Assembly: GCF_017745675.1 (NCBI RefSeq)
Contig: NZ_JAFLJM010000003.1
Coordinates: forward strand, 124,001-188,000
DNA length: 64,000 bases
From: Alkalihalobacillus sp. BA299
GTDB lineage: Bacteria > Bacillota > Bacilli > Bacillales > Bacillaceae_F
Direction of reading: 5' to 3'
Of the stretch, positions 55,319 to 64,000 are shown one piece after another (position 1 is the first letter of the stretch; the number at the start of each line of letters is the position of its first letter). The notes beneath the pieces were generated by a model that saw only the letters and a list, made by a program, of their open reading frames with translations, did not search any database and had not been told where the DNA came from. The position numbers and the translations under genes were made by a program.

Positions 55319-56184
55319 AGGCCATCTCCCTCCGCTAGATCAGGCTCTAAAGTTGTACTAGAGCGTTCAATAACCATAACATAATCAAGCCCATAAAAAT
55401 CAGCTGCTGGTTGTATATAAGCATTCTTTGTCAAACCGTATTCATCTGGCACGATATCTACTATTTCGCCAATAATTAATCCTCTTGGATATACCCCACC
55501 CAAACCTGATGTTGTAACCATTTGGTCAATTTCAACCTCGGCATCAATGTCAAGCTTTTTCAATAAGAGTAGTCCAGTTTCTTGATCAAAACCTTCAATA
55601 AATCCATAAACAGGTTCCTCTGCTTGAACCATCGCTGAAACCCGATTCGTTCGATCGTTATCTGTTAATAATTGAACTTTTGCTGAGAACTGACCGACTT
55701 GTTGAACTTTACCAATTAATCCCCCAGACGTAATTACGGCCATATTTCTTTCAATCCCATGTTCAGAGCCTCGGTTGATTCCGATAAATTCACTCCACCG
55801 ATCCGGGTTACGATGAATAACCGTTGCTGTTCGCATTCGATAATCACTTAACGTTTCTTCGATTTCTAGCGTTGCTTTTAATGTATCATTTTCTGCCTTT
55901 AACATGTTACGTTCAACAGAAACTTGCGCGTACTCTTCTAATCTTGCTTTTAGCACTTTATTTTCGGAATAAAGTCCTTGTAATTCATTGAGATTCTCAA
56001 AGAAACCCGCTGCTAAATGAGCGGGTTTGGAAACGAGGGTTTGAACCCATCCAACAGTGTCCTTCATAAATTGCTCTGGCCAAGTTAGTCGGTCACGGTC
56101 ACTCATGGAATATCCAATTAACGCAACAAGTACAATAATGCTCACCATTAAGACAATGAGCCGCTTATTTGAAAAAAATGTCAT
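55315..56184 (-). CDS. mreC: Rod shape-determining protein MreC
   Basis: 289 residues: one N-terminal membrane helix (about 9-26), an external coiled coil (about 65-105) and the beta-barrel MreC domain with INRGSEHGIERNMAV and TSGLGGVYPRGL. It links cytoplasmic MreB to cell-wall synthases. 22 bases after mreB. Confidence 0.95.
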   Translation of the reverse strand: MTFFSNKRLIVLMVSIIVLVALIGYSMSDRDRLTWPEQFMKDTVGWVQTLVSKPAHLAAGFFENLNELQGLYSENKVLKARLEEYAQVSVERNMLKAENDTLKATLEIEETLSDYRMRTATVIHRNPDRWSEFIGINRGSEHGIERNMAVITSGGLIGKVQQVGQFSAKVQLLTDNDRTNRVSAMVQAEEPVYGFIEGFDQETGLLLLKKLDIDAEVEIDQMVTTSGLGGVYPRGLIIGEIVDIVPDEYGLTKNAYIQPAADFYGLDYVMVIERSSTTLEPDLAEGDGL

Positions 56185-56206
56185 TGCCTACACCTACTTA
56201 CAATTA

Positions 56207-57244
56207 CTATTTACGACCCGAACGAACCGTAATCCCTGCCTTCGAGCGGAATAAATGAAGATTTTCTAAAGCACGACCTGTACCAAGCGCAACACAATCA
56301 AGAGGATCTTCTGCCACAATAACTGGCATATTCGTTTCGTCACTAAGTACACGGTCTAAGTTACGCAGAAGCGCACCTCCACCCGTTAGCACGATACCAC
56401 GATCCATAATGTCAGCTGCTAATTCAGGTGGCGACTTTTCTAACGTATTTTTCACAGCATCAACAATCGAAACAACGGTATCATTTAATGCATCTGAAAT
56501 TTCTACAGCTGTTACTGTAATCGTCTTCGGTAAGCCTGTTACAAGATCACGACCACGAATGTCCATATCTTCCACACCCTCTGGAGACCCTGCAGAACCG
56601 ATTTCTAGCTTTAATGCTTCTGCTGTTCGCTCACCGATCATTAAATTATACGTCTTTTTAATGTATTGAATGATTGCATCATCCATTTCATCCCCAGCAA
56701 CCCGGATCGACTGACTTGTTACGATACCACCTAAAGAAATAATCGCAACTTCTGTCGTTCCACCACCGATATCAACGACCATGCTCCCCGTCGGCTCCCA
56801 TACTGGTAAATCTGCACCAATTGCTGCTGCAAATGGCTCCTCAATCGTGTATGCTTCACGAGCACCTGCTTGTTTTGTCGCATCTTCTACTGCGCGTTTT
56901 TCAACAGCCGTAATACCAGATGGTACACAAACCATGACATTTGGTTTTCTTGTAAAAATCGAACGCTGCCTAAGAGCTTGTCGAATAAAATGTTTAAGCA
57001 TTGTTGCAGTCGTATCGAAATCGGCAATAACACCGTCTTTCATAGGACGAACGGCAACGATATTCCCTGGAGTACGTCCGATCATATTTTTTGCGTCATT
57101 ACCTACTGCTTCAATCGAACCTGTATCTGTTCGCAAGGCAACTACCGATGGTTCACGAACAATAACGCCTTTACCCTTTACATATACGAGAGTATTAGCT
57201 GTACCTAAATCAATTCCTAAATCTTTTGAAAAACCACCAAACAT
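56207..57244 (-). CDS. mreB: Cell shape-determining actin homologue MreB
   Basis: 345 residues. Actin-type ATPase: phosphate-1 [15 protein letters not shown] (residues about 10-24), phosphate-2 [15 protein letters not shown] and adenosine motif [15 protein letters not shown]. Length and [14 protein letters not shown]-terminus are typical of Bacillus MreB. First gene of mreBCD-minCD, with GAAGGGAG upstream. Confidence 0.97.
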   Translation of the reverse strand: MFGGFSKDLGIDLGTANTLVYVKGKGVIVREPSVVALRTDTGSIEAVGNDAKNMIGRTPGNIVAVRPMKDGVIADFDTTATMLKHFIRQALRQRSIFTRKPNVMVCVPSGITAVEKRAVEDATKQAGAREAYTIEEPFAAAIGADLPVWEPTGSMVVDIGGGTTEVAIISLGGIVTSQSIRVAGDEMDDAIIQYIKKTYNLMIGERTAEALKLEIGSAGSPEGVEDMDIRGRDLVTGLPKTITVTAVEISDALNDTVVSIVDAVKNTLEKSPPELAADIMDRGIVLTGGGALLRNLDRVLSDETNMPVIVAEDPLDCVALGTGRALENLHLFRSKAGITVRSGRK

Positions 57245-57397
57245 CTATGTATCTCCCTTCATGAAACCCAAAACTCATAAAGTTTATTATACTTAATATC
57301 CTTGCAAATGAATAGTCCTCAAAGTACCCATGCGATAATTTTACATGTTTATTTTTTAAAGTGAAATAATGAATTACAAAAAATATAAGTAAGAGAA

Positions 57398-57438
57398 AAA
57401 GGAGCCCCGTCTAAGAAGTTAGATAGCCCTTCTCCTTT
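57398..57438 (-). terminator. Probable terminator overlapping the radC end
   Basis: AAAGGAG (57398-57404) pairs with CTCCTTT (57432-57438) across the radC stop codon; TTTTTCTC follows on the minus strand. The large loop makes it moderate. Confidence 0.5.
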
Positions 57439-58106
57439 AAACTTATATACGTTCGATCACCGATTATGACATGGTCTAACAGCTCAATGCCAAGAATTTT
57501 CCCACACTCACCTAATCGCTTCGTCACTTCTATATCTTCTCTACTTGGAGTTGGATCGCCACTAGGATGATTATGTAGACATATAAAGGAAGCAGCCGAT
57601 CGACGCAGTGCTTCTTTGAACACTTCCCTTGGGTGCACGATGCTTGCATTTAAACTACCGATAAAAATCGTTTCCCGGTGAAGGACGTGGTTTTTGGTGT
57701 TCAGATATAAACATACGAAATGCTCTTGAGTTAATGAGCGCATGTCTTCCATTACGTACCGAGACACATCTTCTGGTGATCGTATCACATACCGTTCTTC
57801 AAGTTTTAGGCTGCTGATTCTCCTACCTAGCTCAAGGACAGCACAAACTTCTACCGCTTTCGCTTCACCAATCCCCTTTATTTCCTGTAACTCTTCGACA
57901 GTCGCTTCTTTTAGCATCGTTAAACCATCAAACTTCTGTAAAACACGGTGTGCCAACTGTAAAACCGACTCTTCCTTTGAACCCGTTCGTAAAATAATAG
58001 CAAGAAGTTCTTGGTTCGACAAAAACTTAGCCCCCTCAGCAAGGAGCCTTTCACGGGGACGTTCATGATACGGTACATCACGAATCAGAAAGGACTGCTT
58101 GGTCAA
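57411..58106 (-). CDS. radC: RadC/YsxA JAB domain protein
   Basis: 231 residues. N-terminal helix-hairpin-helix region (IKGIGEAKAVEVCAVLELG, about 70-88) and a C-terminal JAMM metal-binding domain with HNHPSGDPTPSREDIEVT (about 176-193). Despite the name its repair role is doubtful. TTG start with AGGTGAGG upstream. Between maf and mreB as in Bacillus. Confidence 0.94.
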   Translation of the reverse strand: MTKQSFLIRDVPYHERPRERLLAEGAKFLSNQELLAIILRTGSKEESVLQLAHRVLQKFDGLTMLKEATVEELQEIKGIGEAKAVEVCAVLELGRRISSLKLEERYVIRSPEDVSRYVMEDMRSLTQEHFVCLYLNTKNHVLHRETIFIGSLNASIVHPREVFKEALRRSAASFICLHNHPSGDPTPSREDIEVTKRLGECGKILGIELLDHVIIGDRTYISLKEKGYLTS

Positions 58107-58176
58107 ATTAACATCCTCACCTTTCTAGCGTTTGCTATTTTTCTTCATTTCATCCAATTGATTCGGGATTTTCAAA

Positions 58177-58749
58177 CTATAAATTGGGGGTAATTCCGAA
58201 GTGGTTCAGCTCTCTTACTGTCATTGATAGTGGTAATCCGACAACAGAAAAATAATCACCTTCGATATGTGCCACTAGTGTTGCACCAAAACCTTGGATA
58301 CCATAAGCCCCTGCCTTATCAAATGGTTCATTCGTATCCAAATACCGCTCGATTTCTTCATTTGTTAGTTCCCAAAATTGCACACGGGTTTCAACAAAAA
58401 ACGTTTTTTTTAGTCGATCACTTAAGATAGATACACCTGTTAGGACAGAATGCTTCTTTCCAGATAATGCACGAAGCATACCTCTAGCATGTTCACGGTC
58501 ATTTGGTTTCCCGAGTACTTGACCAGCTAATACGACAATCGTGTCAGCACCTAACACAACCGCATCTTTATTCACTTCAAATACGGCAGCTGCCTTTTGT
58601 AAAGCTAATGATTGAACTAAATCTTCTGGGGATAATGCAGGATCGATGGTCTCATCAACATCACTTGTTTGTGCGGTAAACGATATTTTTGCTTGCTCTA
58701 ATAACTCTTTTCTGCGCGGGGAACCTGAGGCTAAAATAAATGGTTTCAT
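58177..58749 (-). CDS. maf: Maf nucleotide pyrophosphatase / septum-related protein
   Basis: 190 residues. Hydrolyses non-canonical or canonical NTPs (dTTP/UTP type) and affects septation when overproduced. Motifs ILASGSPRRKELL at the N-terminus, VLGADTIVVL near 63 and FDKAGAYGIQG near 142 are intact. ATG at 58749 has AAAGGA 10 bases upstream; a longer frame adds nine residues without a ribosome binding site. Confidence 0.95.
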   Translation of the reverse strand: MKPFILASGSPRRKELLEQAKISFTAQTSDVDETIDPALSPEDLVQSLALQKAAAVFEVNKDAVVLGADTIVVLAGQVLGKPNDREHARGMLRALSGKKHSVLTGVSILSDRLKKTFFVETRVQFWELTNEEIERYLDTNEPFDKAGAYGIQGFGATLVAHIEGDYFSVVGLPLSMTVRELNHFGITPNL

Positions 58750-58960
58750 GAAGGGCACATCCTTTACAATATTCATTATAGGTAGTTCAAATAAGATAAT
58801 ATTTTCTATCTTCTGAACTCATACTTATGTATGTCTATTGTACAAGGATTAGTTAAATCATACCAAATGATACTGTTAAATTTAAAGATATATTATCAAA
58901 ACTTAACAGTATCTAAACAATTGTTTTTTGCTCCCTCACTCACTTACCCTTCTATCAATT

Positions 58961-58987
58961 AAAAAGAACTCACCTAAAGATGAGTCC
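58961..58987 (-). terminator. Terminator of spoIIB
   Basis: GAACTCA pairs with TGAGTCC (one G-T pair) with an 8-base loop; T5 follows on the minus strand. Confidence 0.7.
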
Positions 58988-59001
58988 TTCGTCACCACGA
59001 G

Positions 59002-60162
59002 TTATTTTAGAGCATGGATTAACGCTTCATACGATAGTAGTGCTTCTAACAAATGTTGTTGAATGCCCCAAAGTCTGATTTCCTGTTGTTTACCTTTATA
59101 CCCTTCGATTTCTGATGCTGCTTTCGCCATACTTGAAATAAATTGTTTAGCATGTCCTTGTGCACCTTCTGGTAGCTCAGCAATGATAGTCGTTCCTTGC
59201 TTATTCCATTCCTGATAGTGCCCTAAAAACTTTTCAATATTTTCTAAAGCCACACTTTGTCCCGCCAGACCAGCAACCGAAAAGCGAGCTAATTCGTTAA
59301 ACATTGCCCCTCCTTGAGTGAAATACTGTTTAACTGCTTCACTATCGACTGAATGAAGAGACCCATTAACAGCAAATGGCTTAACGTACGTTTCTTGACC
59401 CTGTTGTTGATACAATTGACTAATACGGCCCGCTTCATCTTTTTGGAGACCAAGTCCAATAAACATATACATAGGATCACTATCTGTTTTTAATACGGCA
59501 GCTTGTCCTCTTTGCTTAATTAAGGAGACGATTTCATTTCCTTTTTCACTAGTTGAAAAAGCACCACCTTGAACGATTTCTACGGATAGATCTGGTAAAG
59601 TTATTTCTCCCGCTTGTCCATTTGTAGCAGTCTCTATCACTTCACTTTGTGGCATAAGAGAAGCGGTATTTCCATCTGCTTCTCCCGTAAAAGCAGTCAA
59701 GACCATGAACCCAAACCCTACACCGACGATTATCGCTGATACACCAGCTAAAATGAGTGAAATAGGCAATCCAGATAGTGATTTTTTCAAACGCTCTGCC
59801 GTCTTTTTTTTTCGTTTGACTGGAGGTAGCTTCGGACTCCACTCTCTATTCCCATCATCCCAATAAGGTTCCTTCCGTATCTCTCTTTCTTCTTTCAACT
59901 TATTAAAATCAATAATATTGTTAGCAAAATAATCATGCTGGCCTAATGAAGTACCTTCCAGCGCTTGATGAATAGGTGGTACTTGTGAATTTTTTAACTC
60001 TTGTTCCTCTTTTGGCTCTTTTAACTTAGTATGTTCTGTTTCTTCTGTTTTTTCTCTTATTACTTGTAAGTCCTTTTCTTTTCTCACTTTCTCTATCTCA
60101 TGAAACGAATGTTCTTTTCCGTTCAACTTCACCGAAATTCGCGGCTTATCTTGCTCCACCAT
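59002..60162 (-). CDS. spoIIB: SpoIIB-like SPOR domain protein
   Basis: 386 residues: Lys/Glu-rich cytoplasmic part (1-130) starting with ISVKLNGKEHSF, one membrane helix (about 140-162), then an external SPOR-type repeat (about 203-265; GGAFSTSEKGNEIVSLIKQRG) and a helical tail. SpoIIB helps septal peptidoglycan thinning during engulfment. Position between maf and pilus/com genes is as in B. subtilis (comC-spoIIB-maf). ATG 60162 with GAGAGGAG upstream. Confidence 0.85.
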   Translation of the reverse strand: MVEQDKPRISVKLNGKEHSFHEIEKVRKEKDLQVIREKTEETEHTKLKEPKEEQELKNSQVPPIHQALEGTSLGQHDYFANNIIDFNKLKEEREIRKEPYWDDGNREWSPKLPPVKRKKKTAERLKKSLSGLPISLILAGVSAIIVGVGFGFMVLTAFTGEADGNTASLMPQSEVIETATNGQAGEITLPDLSVEIVQGGAFSTSEKGNEIVSLIKQRGQAAVLKTDSDPMYMFIGLGLQKDEAGRISQLYQQQGQETYVKPFAVNGSLHSVDSEAVKQYFTQGGAMFNELARFSVAGLAGQSVALENIEKFLGHYQEWNKQGTTIIAELPEGAQGHAKQFISSMAKAASEIEGYKGKQQEIRLWGIQQHLLEALLSYEALIHALK

Positions 60163-60304
60163 CACTCGCTCCTCTCCTACTTCTGATTTACTTAATTCTA
60201 TTCTATTAATACAAATTAGTAGATAGAACTAAAAGTAAAAATTTAATAGAGAAATTGGAAATCGAAAGAACACACATTGCCAAAAAAGTCTACAGTTTTC
60301 CCCC

Positions 60305-60341
60305 TATAAAAAAGAACAAGACATAAATGTAGGTCTTGTTC
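60305..60341 (-). terminator. Terminator of the pilB-pilT-pilC operon
   Basis: Perfect 9-bp stem GAACAAGAC/GTCTTGTTC with a 10-base loop, then TTTTTTA on the minus strand, 8 bases after pilC. No pilin gene follows before spoIIB. Confidence 0.87.
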
Positions 60342-60348
60342 AACGTCA

Positions 60349-61563
60349 TTAGCCGAGGTTATTATAAATTGAAAACATCGGTAAAATAGCTGCAAGAACG
60401 ATCGTACCAACAATGACCCCAAGTATAACAATCATTAAAGGCTCGATAATGGCACTCATCCGCGAAGCCATTTGTTCAACATCCTCTTCATAAAAATCAG
60501 CAATCTTAACTAGCATCGTATCTAATTGTCCTGTTTCTTCACCGACTTTAATCATATGACTTACAATATTCGGAAAAACCCAACTTCTTGCTAACGGTTC
60601 TGATAAACTTTCCCCAGCCCGTAGTGATTCCTTTGATTCCTCAAGAACTTTAGCAACAACATCATTATTTGCTATTTCAGAGCTCATCGTCAAAGTCTGT
60701 AAAACAGGGACAGAGCTGGAGAACAAAGAAGCCATCGTTCGTGTTACACGAGCGATAATTGTTTTTTGAATCAGAACACCAAATACTGGTGTTCTTAATT
60801 TTACATAATCTAGCATAAAATGGCCTTTTGGATTTTTGTAGACTGCAATAAATACGAGAATAATCAATACGACAAATAACAATGCTAAATACCATTGATA
60901 AATAAGAAAATCAGAAACACTCATAACAATTTGAGTGGGAACAGGTATCTCCCCTCCCATGCTTGTCAAATTGTTTAAAAGACTCGGCAAAACATACGTT
61001 AATAAAATGATTACTACGACAACGGCAATAACCGATACCGCAATCGGGTACATCATTGCTGATTTCACTTTCTCTTTTACTCGATGTTCTTTTTCATAAA
61101 ATATTGCTAATCGTTCCAACACATTTTCTAAATCTCCACTCATTTCTCCAGCACGTACCATATTAACGAAAACCTTATCAAAAATTTTTGGAAACGCTGA
61201 ACATACTTCTGAAAACGGAATACCAGAGCGAAGACCATAATAAACATCCTCAAGCATTTTTCGAAACGTTTTAGAAGAAACTTGCTCAGATAATAATCGA
61301 ATCGATTCTGTTATTGGTGTTCCTGCTTTTAGGAGTGTTGCTAGCTGACGACAGAAAATAACGAAATCTCGGTTTTTAACAGGCTTGCCAAATACGATGT
61401 TTAATTCTTTATTAAGAATACTTTCCTTACGTTCTGAAAGCTCTGCTATATAAAGACCTCGGCCCTTTAATTCTTTCACAGCTGCATCATGATTGGCTGC
61501 ATTTAGTTTTCCCTTCACTTCTTTTCCCGTTTGTGAGTCGATTGCTTTATAAAGAAAGAGCAT
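60349..61563 (-). CDS. pilC: Type IV pilus inner-membrane platform protein PilC
   Basis: 404 residues with two GspF repeats (FCRQLATLLKAGTPITESI near 68-86 and MASLFSSSVPVLQTL near 275) and three membrane helices. It anchors the pilus motors. ATG at 61563 with AAGGGAG upstream; a frame beginning 21 bases earlier lacks a site. ComGB is the competence paralogue, but the adjacent pilT favours a true pilus. Confidence 0.9.
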   Translation of the reverse strand: MLFLYKAIDSQTGKEVKGKLNAANHDAAVKELKGRGLYIAELSERKESILNKELNIVFGKPVKNRDFVIFCRQLATLLKAGTPITESIRLLSEQVSSKTFRKMLEDVYYGLRSGIPFSEVCSAFPKIFDKVFVNMVRAGEMSGDLENVLERLAIFYEKEHRVKEKVKSAMMYPIAVSVIAVVVVIILLTYVLPSLLNNLTSMGGEIPVPTQIVMSVSDFLIYQWYLALLFVVLIILVFIAVYKNPKGHFMLDYVKLRTPVFGVLIQKTIIARVTRTMASLFSSSVPVLQTLTMSSEIANNDVVAKVLEESKESLRAGESLSEPLARSWVFPNIVSHMIKVGEETGQLDTMLVKIADFYEEDVEQMASRMSAIIEPLMIVILGVIVGTIVLAAILPMFSIYNNLG

Positions 61564-61589
61564 GTTTTTCTCCCTTTTTAACACTATTT

Positions 61590-62630
61590 TTACTCATGTT
61601 TATCCCATCCTGGCACAAACTCATCGGCAACAGAACGAGTGACAAGCCCTTGTTTAACAAGATCCATAACCGCCATATTAATCGTTTGCATTCCACTATT
61701 TCTACTCGTTTCTAATATCGTTAAAATTTGGTGTATCTTATCAGAGCGAATTAAGTTGGCAATTGCAGGATTACTGACTAAAATTTCTAATGCGGCTGTA
61801 CGACCTAGTTCATCAGCTGTTGGCAGAAGTCGTTGAGAAATGACGCCTAATAAAGTACTCGCTAATTGCATGCGAATTTGTTGGTGCTGTTCTCCTGGAA
61901 ACATATCAATAATACGGTGAACCGTTTGTGATGCTGTTGTCGTATGAAGTGTACCGAGAACGAGATGGCCTGTTTCAGCTGCAGTAATTGCCGTTTGGAT
62001 TGTATCTAAATCACGCATCTCACCAACAAGTATTACGTCTGGGTCTTGGCGAAGAGCGGCACGTAAACCGATAGAAAACGACTGACTGTCTTGTCCGATT
62101 TCTCTCTGATTAACAATACTTTTCTTGTGATGGTGTAGGTATTCGATTGGGTCTTCTAATGTTAAAATGTGCTTACTCATATTGTCATTAATATGATCAA
62201 TGATTGCAGCAAGTGTTGTTGATTTACCACTTCCTGTTGGACCAGTTACTAGTAGTAGGCCTTGGGTCTGTCTCGCAAAATATTTAACGACATCTGGTAG
62301 ATTTAATTCCCCGATTGTTGGAATTTTACTATTAATCACACGGCAGACAATACCAATTGCTCCCATTTGCTTAAAAAGATTAACTCGAAAACGACACGCA
62401 TCTTCAAGTGCGTAGGAAAAATCCAATTCTCCATATTGTTCAAAGGACTCAAATTGATGAGGTTCCGTAATTTGCCTGGCTAGATCTCGCGTCATTTCTT
62501 TTGTTAGTAATTGTGAGCCCACTTTTTTTAGCTTACCGTTAATTCGAACAATTGGAGTTGTGTTAACCGTAATGTGTAAGTCTGAAGCCCCGTTCTGAAA
62601 GGCAAAATATAAAAGTTTGTTCATATCCAC
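61590..62630 (-). CDS. pilT: Twitching motility retraction ATPase PilT
   Basis: 346 residues. Walker A GPTGSGKSTTLA (about 130-141), Asp box and Walker B (VILVGEMRDLDT), His box (GHLVLGTLHTTTA) and the PilT-specific AIANLIR motif near the C-terminus. It powers pilus disassembly. 26 bases before pilC and 10 after pilB. Confidence 0.95.
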   Translation of the reverse strand: MDMNKLLYFAFQNGASDLHITVNTTPIVRINGKLKKVGSQLLTKEMTRDLARQITEPHQFESFEQYGELDFSYALEDACRFRVNLFKQMGAIGIVCRVINSKIPTIGELNLPDVVKYFARQTQGLLLVTGPTGSGKSTTLAAIIDHINDNMSKHILTLEDPIEYLHHHKKSIVNQREIGQDSQSFSIGLRAALRQDPDVILVGEMRDLDTIQTAITAAETGHLVLGTLHTTTASQTVHRIIDMFPGEQHQQIRMQLASTLLGVISQRLLPTADELGRTAALEILVSNPAIANLIRSDKIHQILTILETSRNSGMQTINMAVMDLVKQGLVTRSVADEFVPGWDKHE

Positions 62631-62640
62631 AACTGATCAC

Positions 62641-64000
62641 CTACTCTCCAATGGTTACTCTATAAACTTCATCCAATGTTGTAAGTCCTTTAGCTGCTTT
62701 TTCTAATCCATCTTCAAATATCGCTATAAATCCTTTTTGTTCCACGTATTGACGGTACTCGGCATCTGATGCTTTTTTTGTAATCATTTCACGTAGGTAA
62801 TCATCGATAAGCAATGTTTCATGAATGGCAAGCCGACCTTTATACCCCGTACTACTACAATTTGCACAGCCTTTTCCTTTTACTAATTTATTTGTTTCAA
62901 TTCCTCTTGAAGCAAATAAATGTCTTTCTTCAGCTGTTAACTCGTAAGCCGTCGCACATGAAGGACAAACCCTACGAACGAGCCGTTGTGCAACGACACC
63001 CGAAAGTGCTGAAGAGACGAGGAAGGATTCTATTCCCATATCGATCAAACGACTTACTGCACTAACTGCATCGTTTGTATGCAAAGTCGTTAAGACTAAA
63101 TGTCCTGTCATTGCCGATCGCAATGCAATTTCAGCTGTTTCTGAATCGCGAACTTCCCCGACCATGATGATATCGGGATCTTGTCTAAGAAAAGAGCGAA
63201 GTACAGTAGCAAACGTCATCCCGATATTGGAGTTCACTTGGACTTGGTTGATCCCCTTTAATTGATACTCAACTGGGTCTTCAACCGTAATAATGTTGAC
63301 ATCTTCTGAATTTAAGTTAGATAATGCTGAATACAACGTTGTTGACTTTCCGCTTCCAGTTGGTCCTGTGACGAGAATAATTCCGTAGGCTTGGTTAATC
63401 ATTTTCCGGAAATTCGCTTCGTTCGTTTCTGAAAAACCTAAACGATCAATTCCTAATAACACATTCCCTGTATCTAAAAGACGCATAACAATTTTTTCTC
63501 CGTAAATCGTTGGTAAACACGAGACACGCAATTCAATTTTGCGAAGCTCGATATCCATCTTAAAGCGTCCATCTTGTGGTAAGCGTTTTTCGGCAATGTT
63601 TAACTCTGATAAAATTTTCACCCTCGTAACGAGGACATTATGCATGTTTTTCGGAATCGTGCGCTCTGGGCGAAGAACTCCATCAACCCGAAAACGAATA
63701 ACCGTTTCTGTATCTAATGGATCGATGTGAATATCACTAGCACCAACTTGTACTGCTTGATAAATTAACTGATTAATCATTTTTGCAACCGGTGATTCGT
63801 CCGATTGCTGAGCTTCTAATAGTAACTCGTCATCATCATTCGTATTAATATCTCGTAACATTTGGTCTATTGATTTTTGCATCCCGTAGTAACGATTAAT
63901 CGCTAAACGAAGCTCTTCTTTTTTTGCAATGGCAGGTTCAATTTCAAACCCCGTACTTAAACGAATGTCATCAATCGCAAAATAATCGAGAGGGTCCGCC
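62641..64000 (-). CDS. pilB: Type IV pilus assembly ATPase PilB (5' end cut by right edge)
   Basis: 453 in-frame residues are visible, continuing past the window; upstream of the first internal Met the frame still encodes IDDIRLSTGFEIEPAIAKKE, so the true start lies outside. Walker A GPTGSGKSTTLYS, Walker B IIMVGEVRDSETAEI and the zinc tetracysteine (CPSC ... CANC, near the C-terminus) are present. Extends the pilus; first visible gene of pilB-pilT-pilC. Confidence 0.95.
   Translation of the reverse strand, partial: ADPLDYFAIDDIRLSTGFEIEPAIAKKEELRLAINRYYGMQKSIDQMLRDINTNDDDELLLEAQQSDESPVAKMINQLIYQAVQVGASDIHIDPLDTETVIRFRVDGVLRPERTIPKNMHNVLVTRVKILSELNIAEKRLPQDGRFKMDIELRKIELRVSCLPTIYGEKIVMRLLDTGNVLLGIDRLGFSETNEANFRKMINQAYGIILVTGPTGSGKSTTLYSALSNLNSEDVNIITVEDPVEYQLKGINQVQVNSNIGMTFATVLRSFLRQDPDIIMVGEVRDSETAEIALRSAMTGHLVLTTLHTNDAVSAVSRLIDMGIESFLVSSALSGVVAQRLVRRVCPSCATAYELTAEERHLFASRGIETNKLVKGKGCANCSSTGYKGRLAIHETLLIDDYLREMITKKASDAEYRQYVEQKGFIAIFEDGLEKAAKGLTTLDEVYRVTIGE

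Noticed and set aside
1..64000. CRISPR array, prophage, integron, tRNA or rRNA genes
   Set aside because: No regular spaced repeats, phage structural genes, integrase, or tRNA/rRNA signatures were recognised anywhere in the window.

Overview
This 64 kb window is low-GC chromosomal DNA from a spore-forming member of the Bacillaceae. The evidence is the sporulation genes (spoIIB, spoIVFA, spoIVFB), the conserved Bacillus block maf-radC-mreBCD-minCD-spoIVFAB-rplU-prp-rpmA, an M-box riboswitch, IDEAL-domain and YisL-type proteins, and strong AGGAGG-like ribosome binding sites. The arsenic locus, the TTG/GTG start usage, a PilT-containing pilus cluster and an RNase G gene would fit an Anaerobacillus/Alkalihalobacillus-like organism, but the species cannot be fixed from the sequence alone. 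No prophage, complete insertion sequence, CRISPR array, rRNA or tRNA was seen.

Layout. 0-7 kb: a leftward propionyl-CoA/methylmalonyl-CoA operon (accC-tetR-accB-pccB-mutA-mutB) whose promoter carries a TetR-type palindrome. 7-14 kb: an arsenic resistance locus with arsR-arsB-arsC leftward and arsD-arsA rightward, then a flavoprotein gene whose promoter carries a near-perfect Zur-type box. 14-20 kb: IDEAL-domain protein, pyrrolidone carboxyl peptidase, a small protein behind paired LexA-like boxes, MgtC/SapB, mgtE under an M-box riboswitch with an extra leader ORF, and a two-gene K+(NH4+)/H+ antiporter. 20-33 kb: cheA-cheW-cheY, a decayed metallo-beta-lactamase/HhH gene, a YtkA-like lipoprotein, a beta-propeller lipoprotein with a two-component system, a BdbC/thioredoxin pair and two divergent chemoreceptors. 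A 93-bp repeat occurs twice here.

33-44 kb: SDR enzyme, YisL, then a phosphate region (Na/Pi transporter, two phoU, two pstB, pstA, pstC, pstS) with a Pho box in front of pstS. 44-45 kb: a YhfI-like metallo-hydrolase and a HepT/MntA toxin-antitoxin pair at the point where spo0B-obg would be expected after rpmA. 45-60 kb: the conserved ribosomal/sporulation/division block, interrupted by rng, a small receiver protein and nasC. 60-64 kb: type IV pilus genes pilC, pilT and pilB, the last running off the right edge.

Most genes have recognisable families, and no wholly new multi-gene system is claimed. The most promising new observations are regulatory: the Zur-type box on the flavoprotein gene, the 41-codon ORF between the M-box terminator and mgtE, the LexA-like palindrome around a small-protein promoter, the hairpin between Shine-Dalgarno and start of mutA, and the 93-bp double-hairpin repeat.
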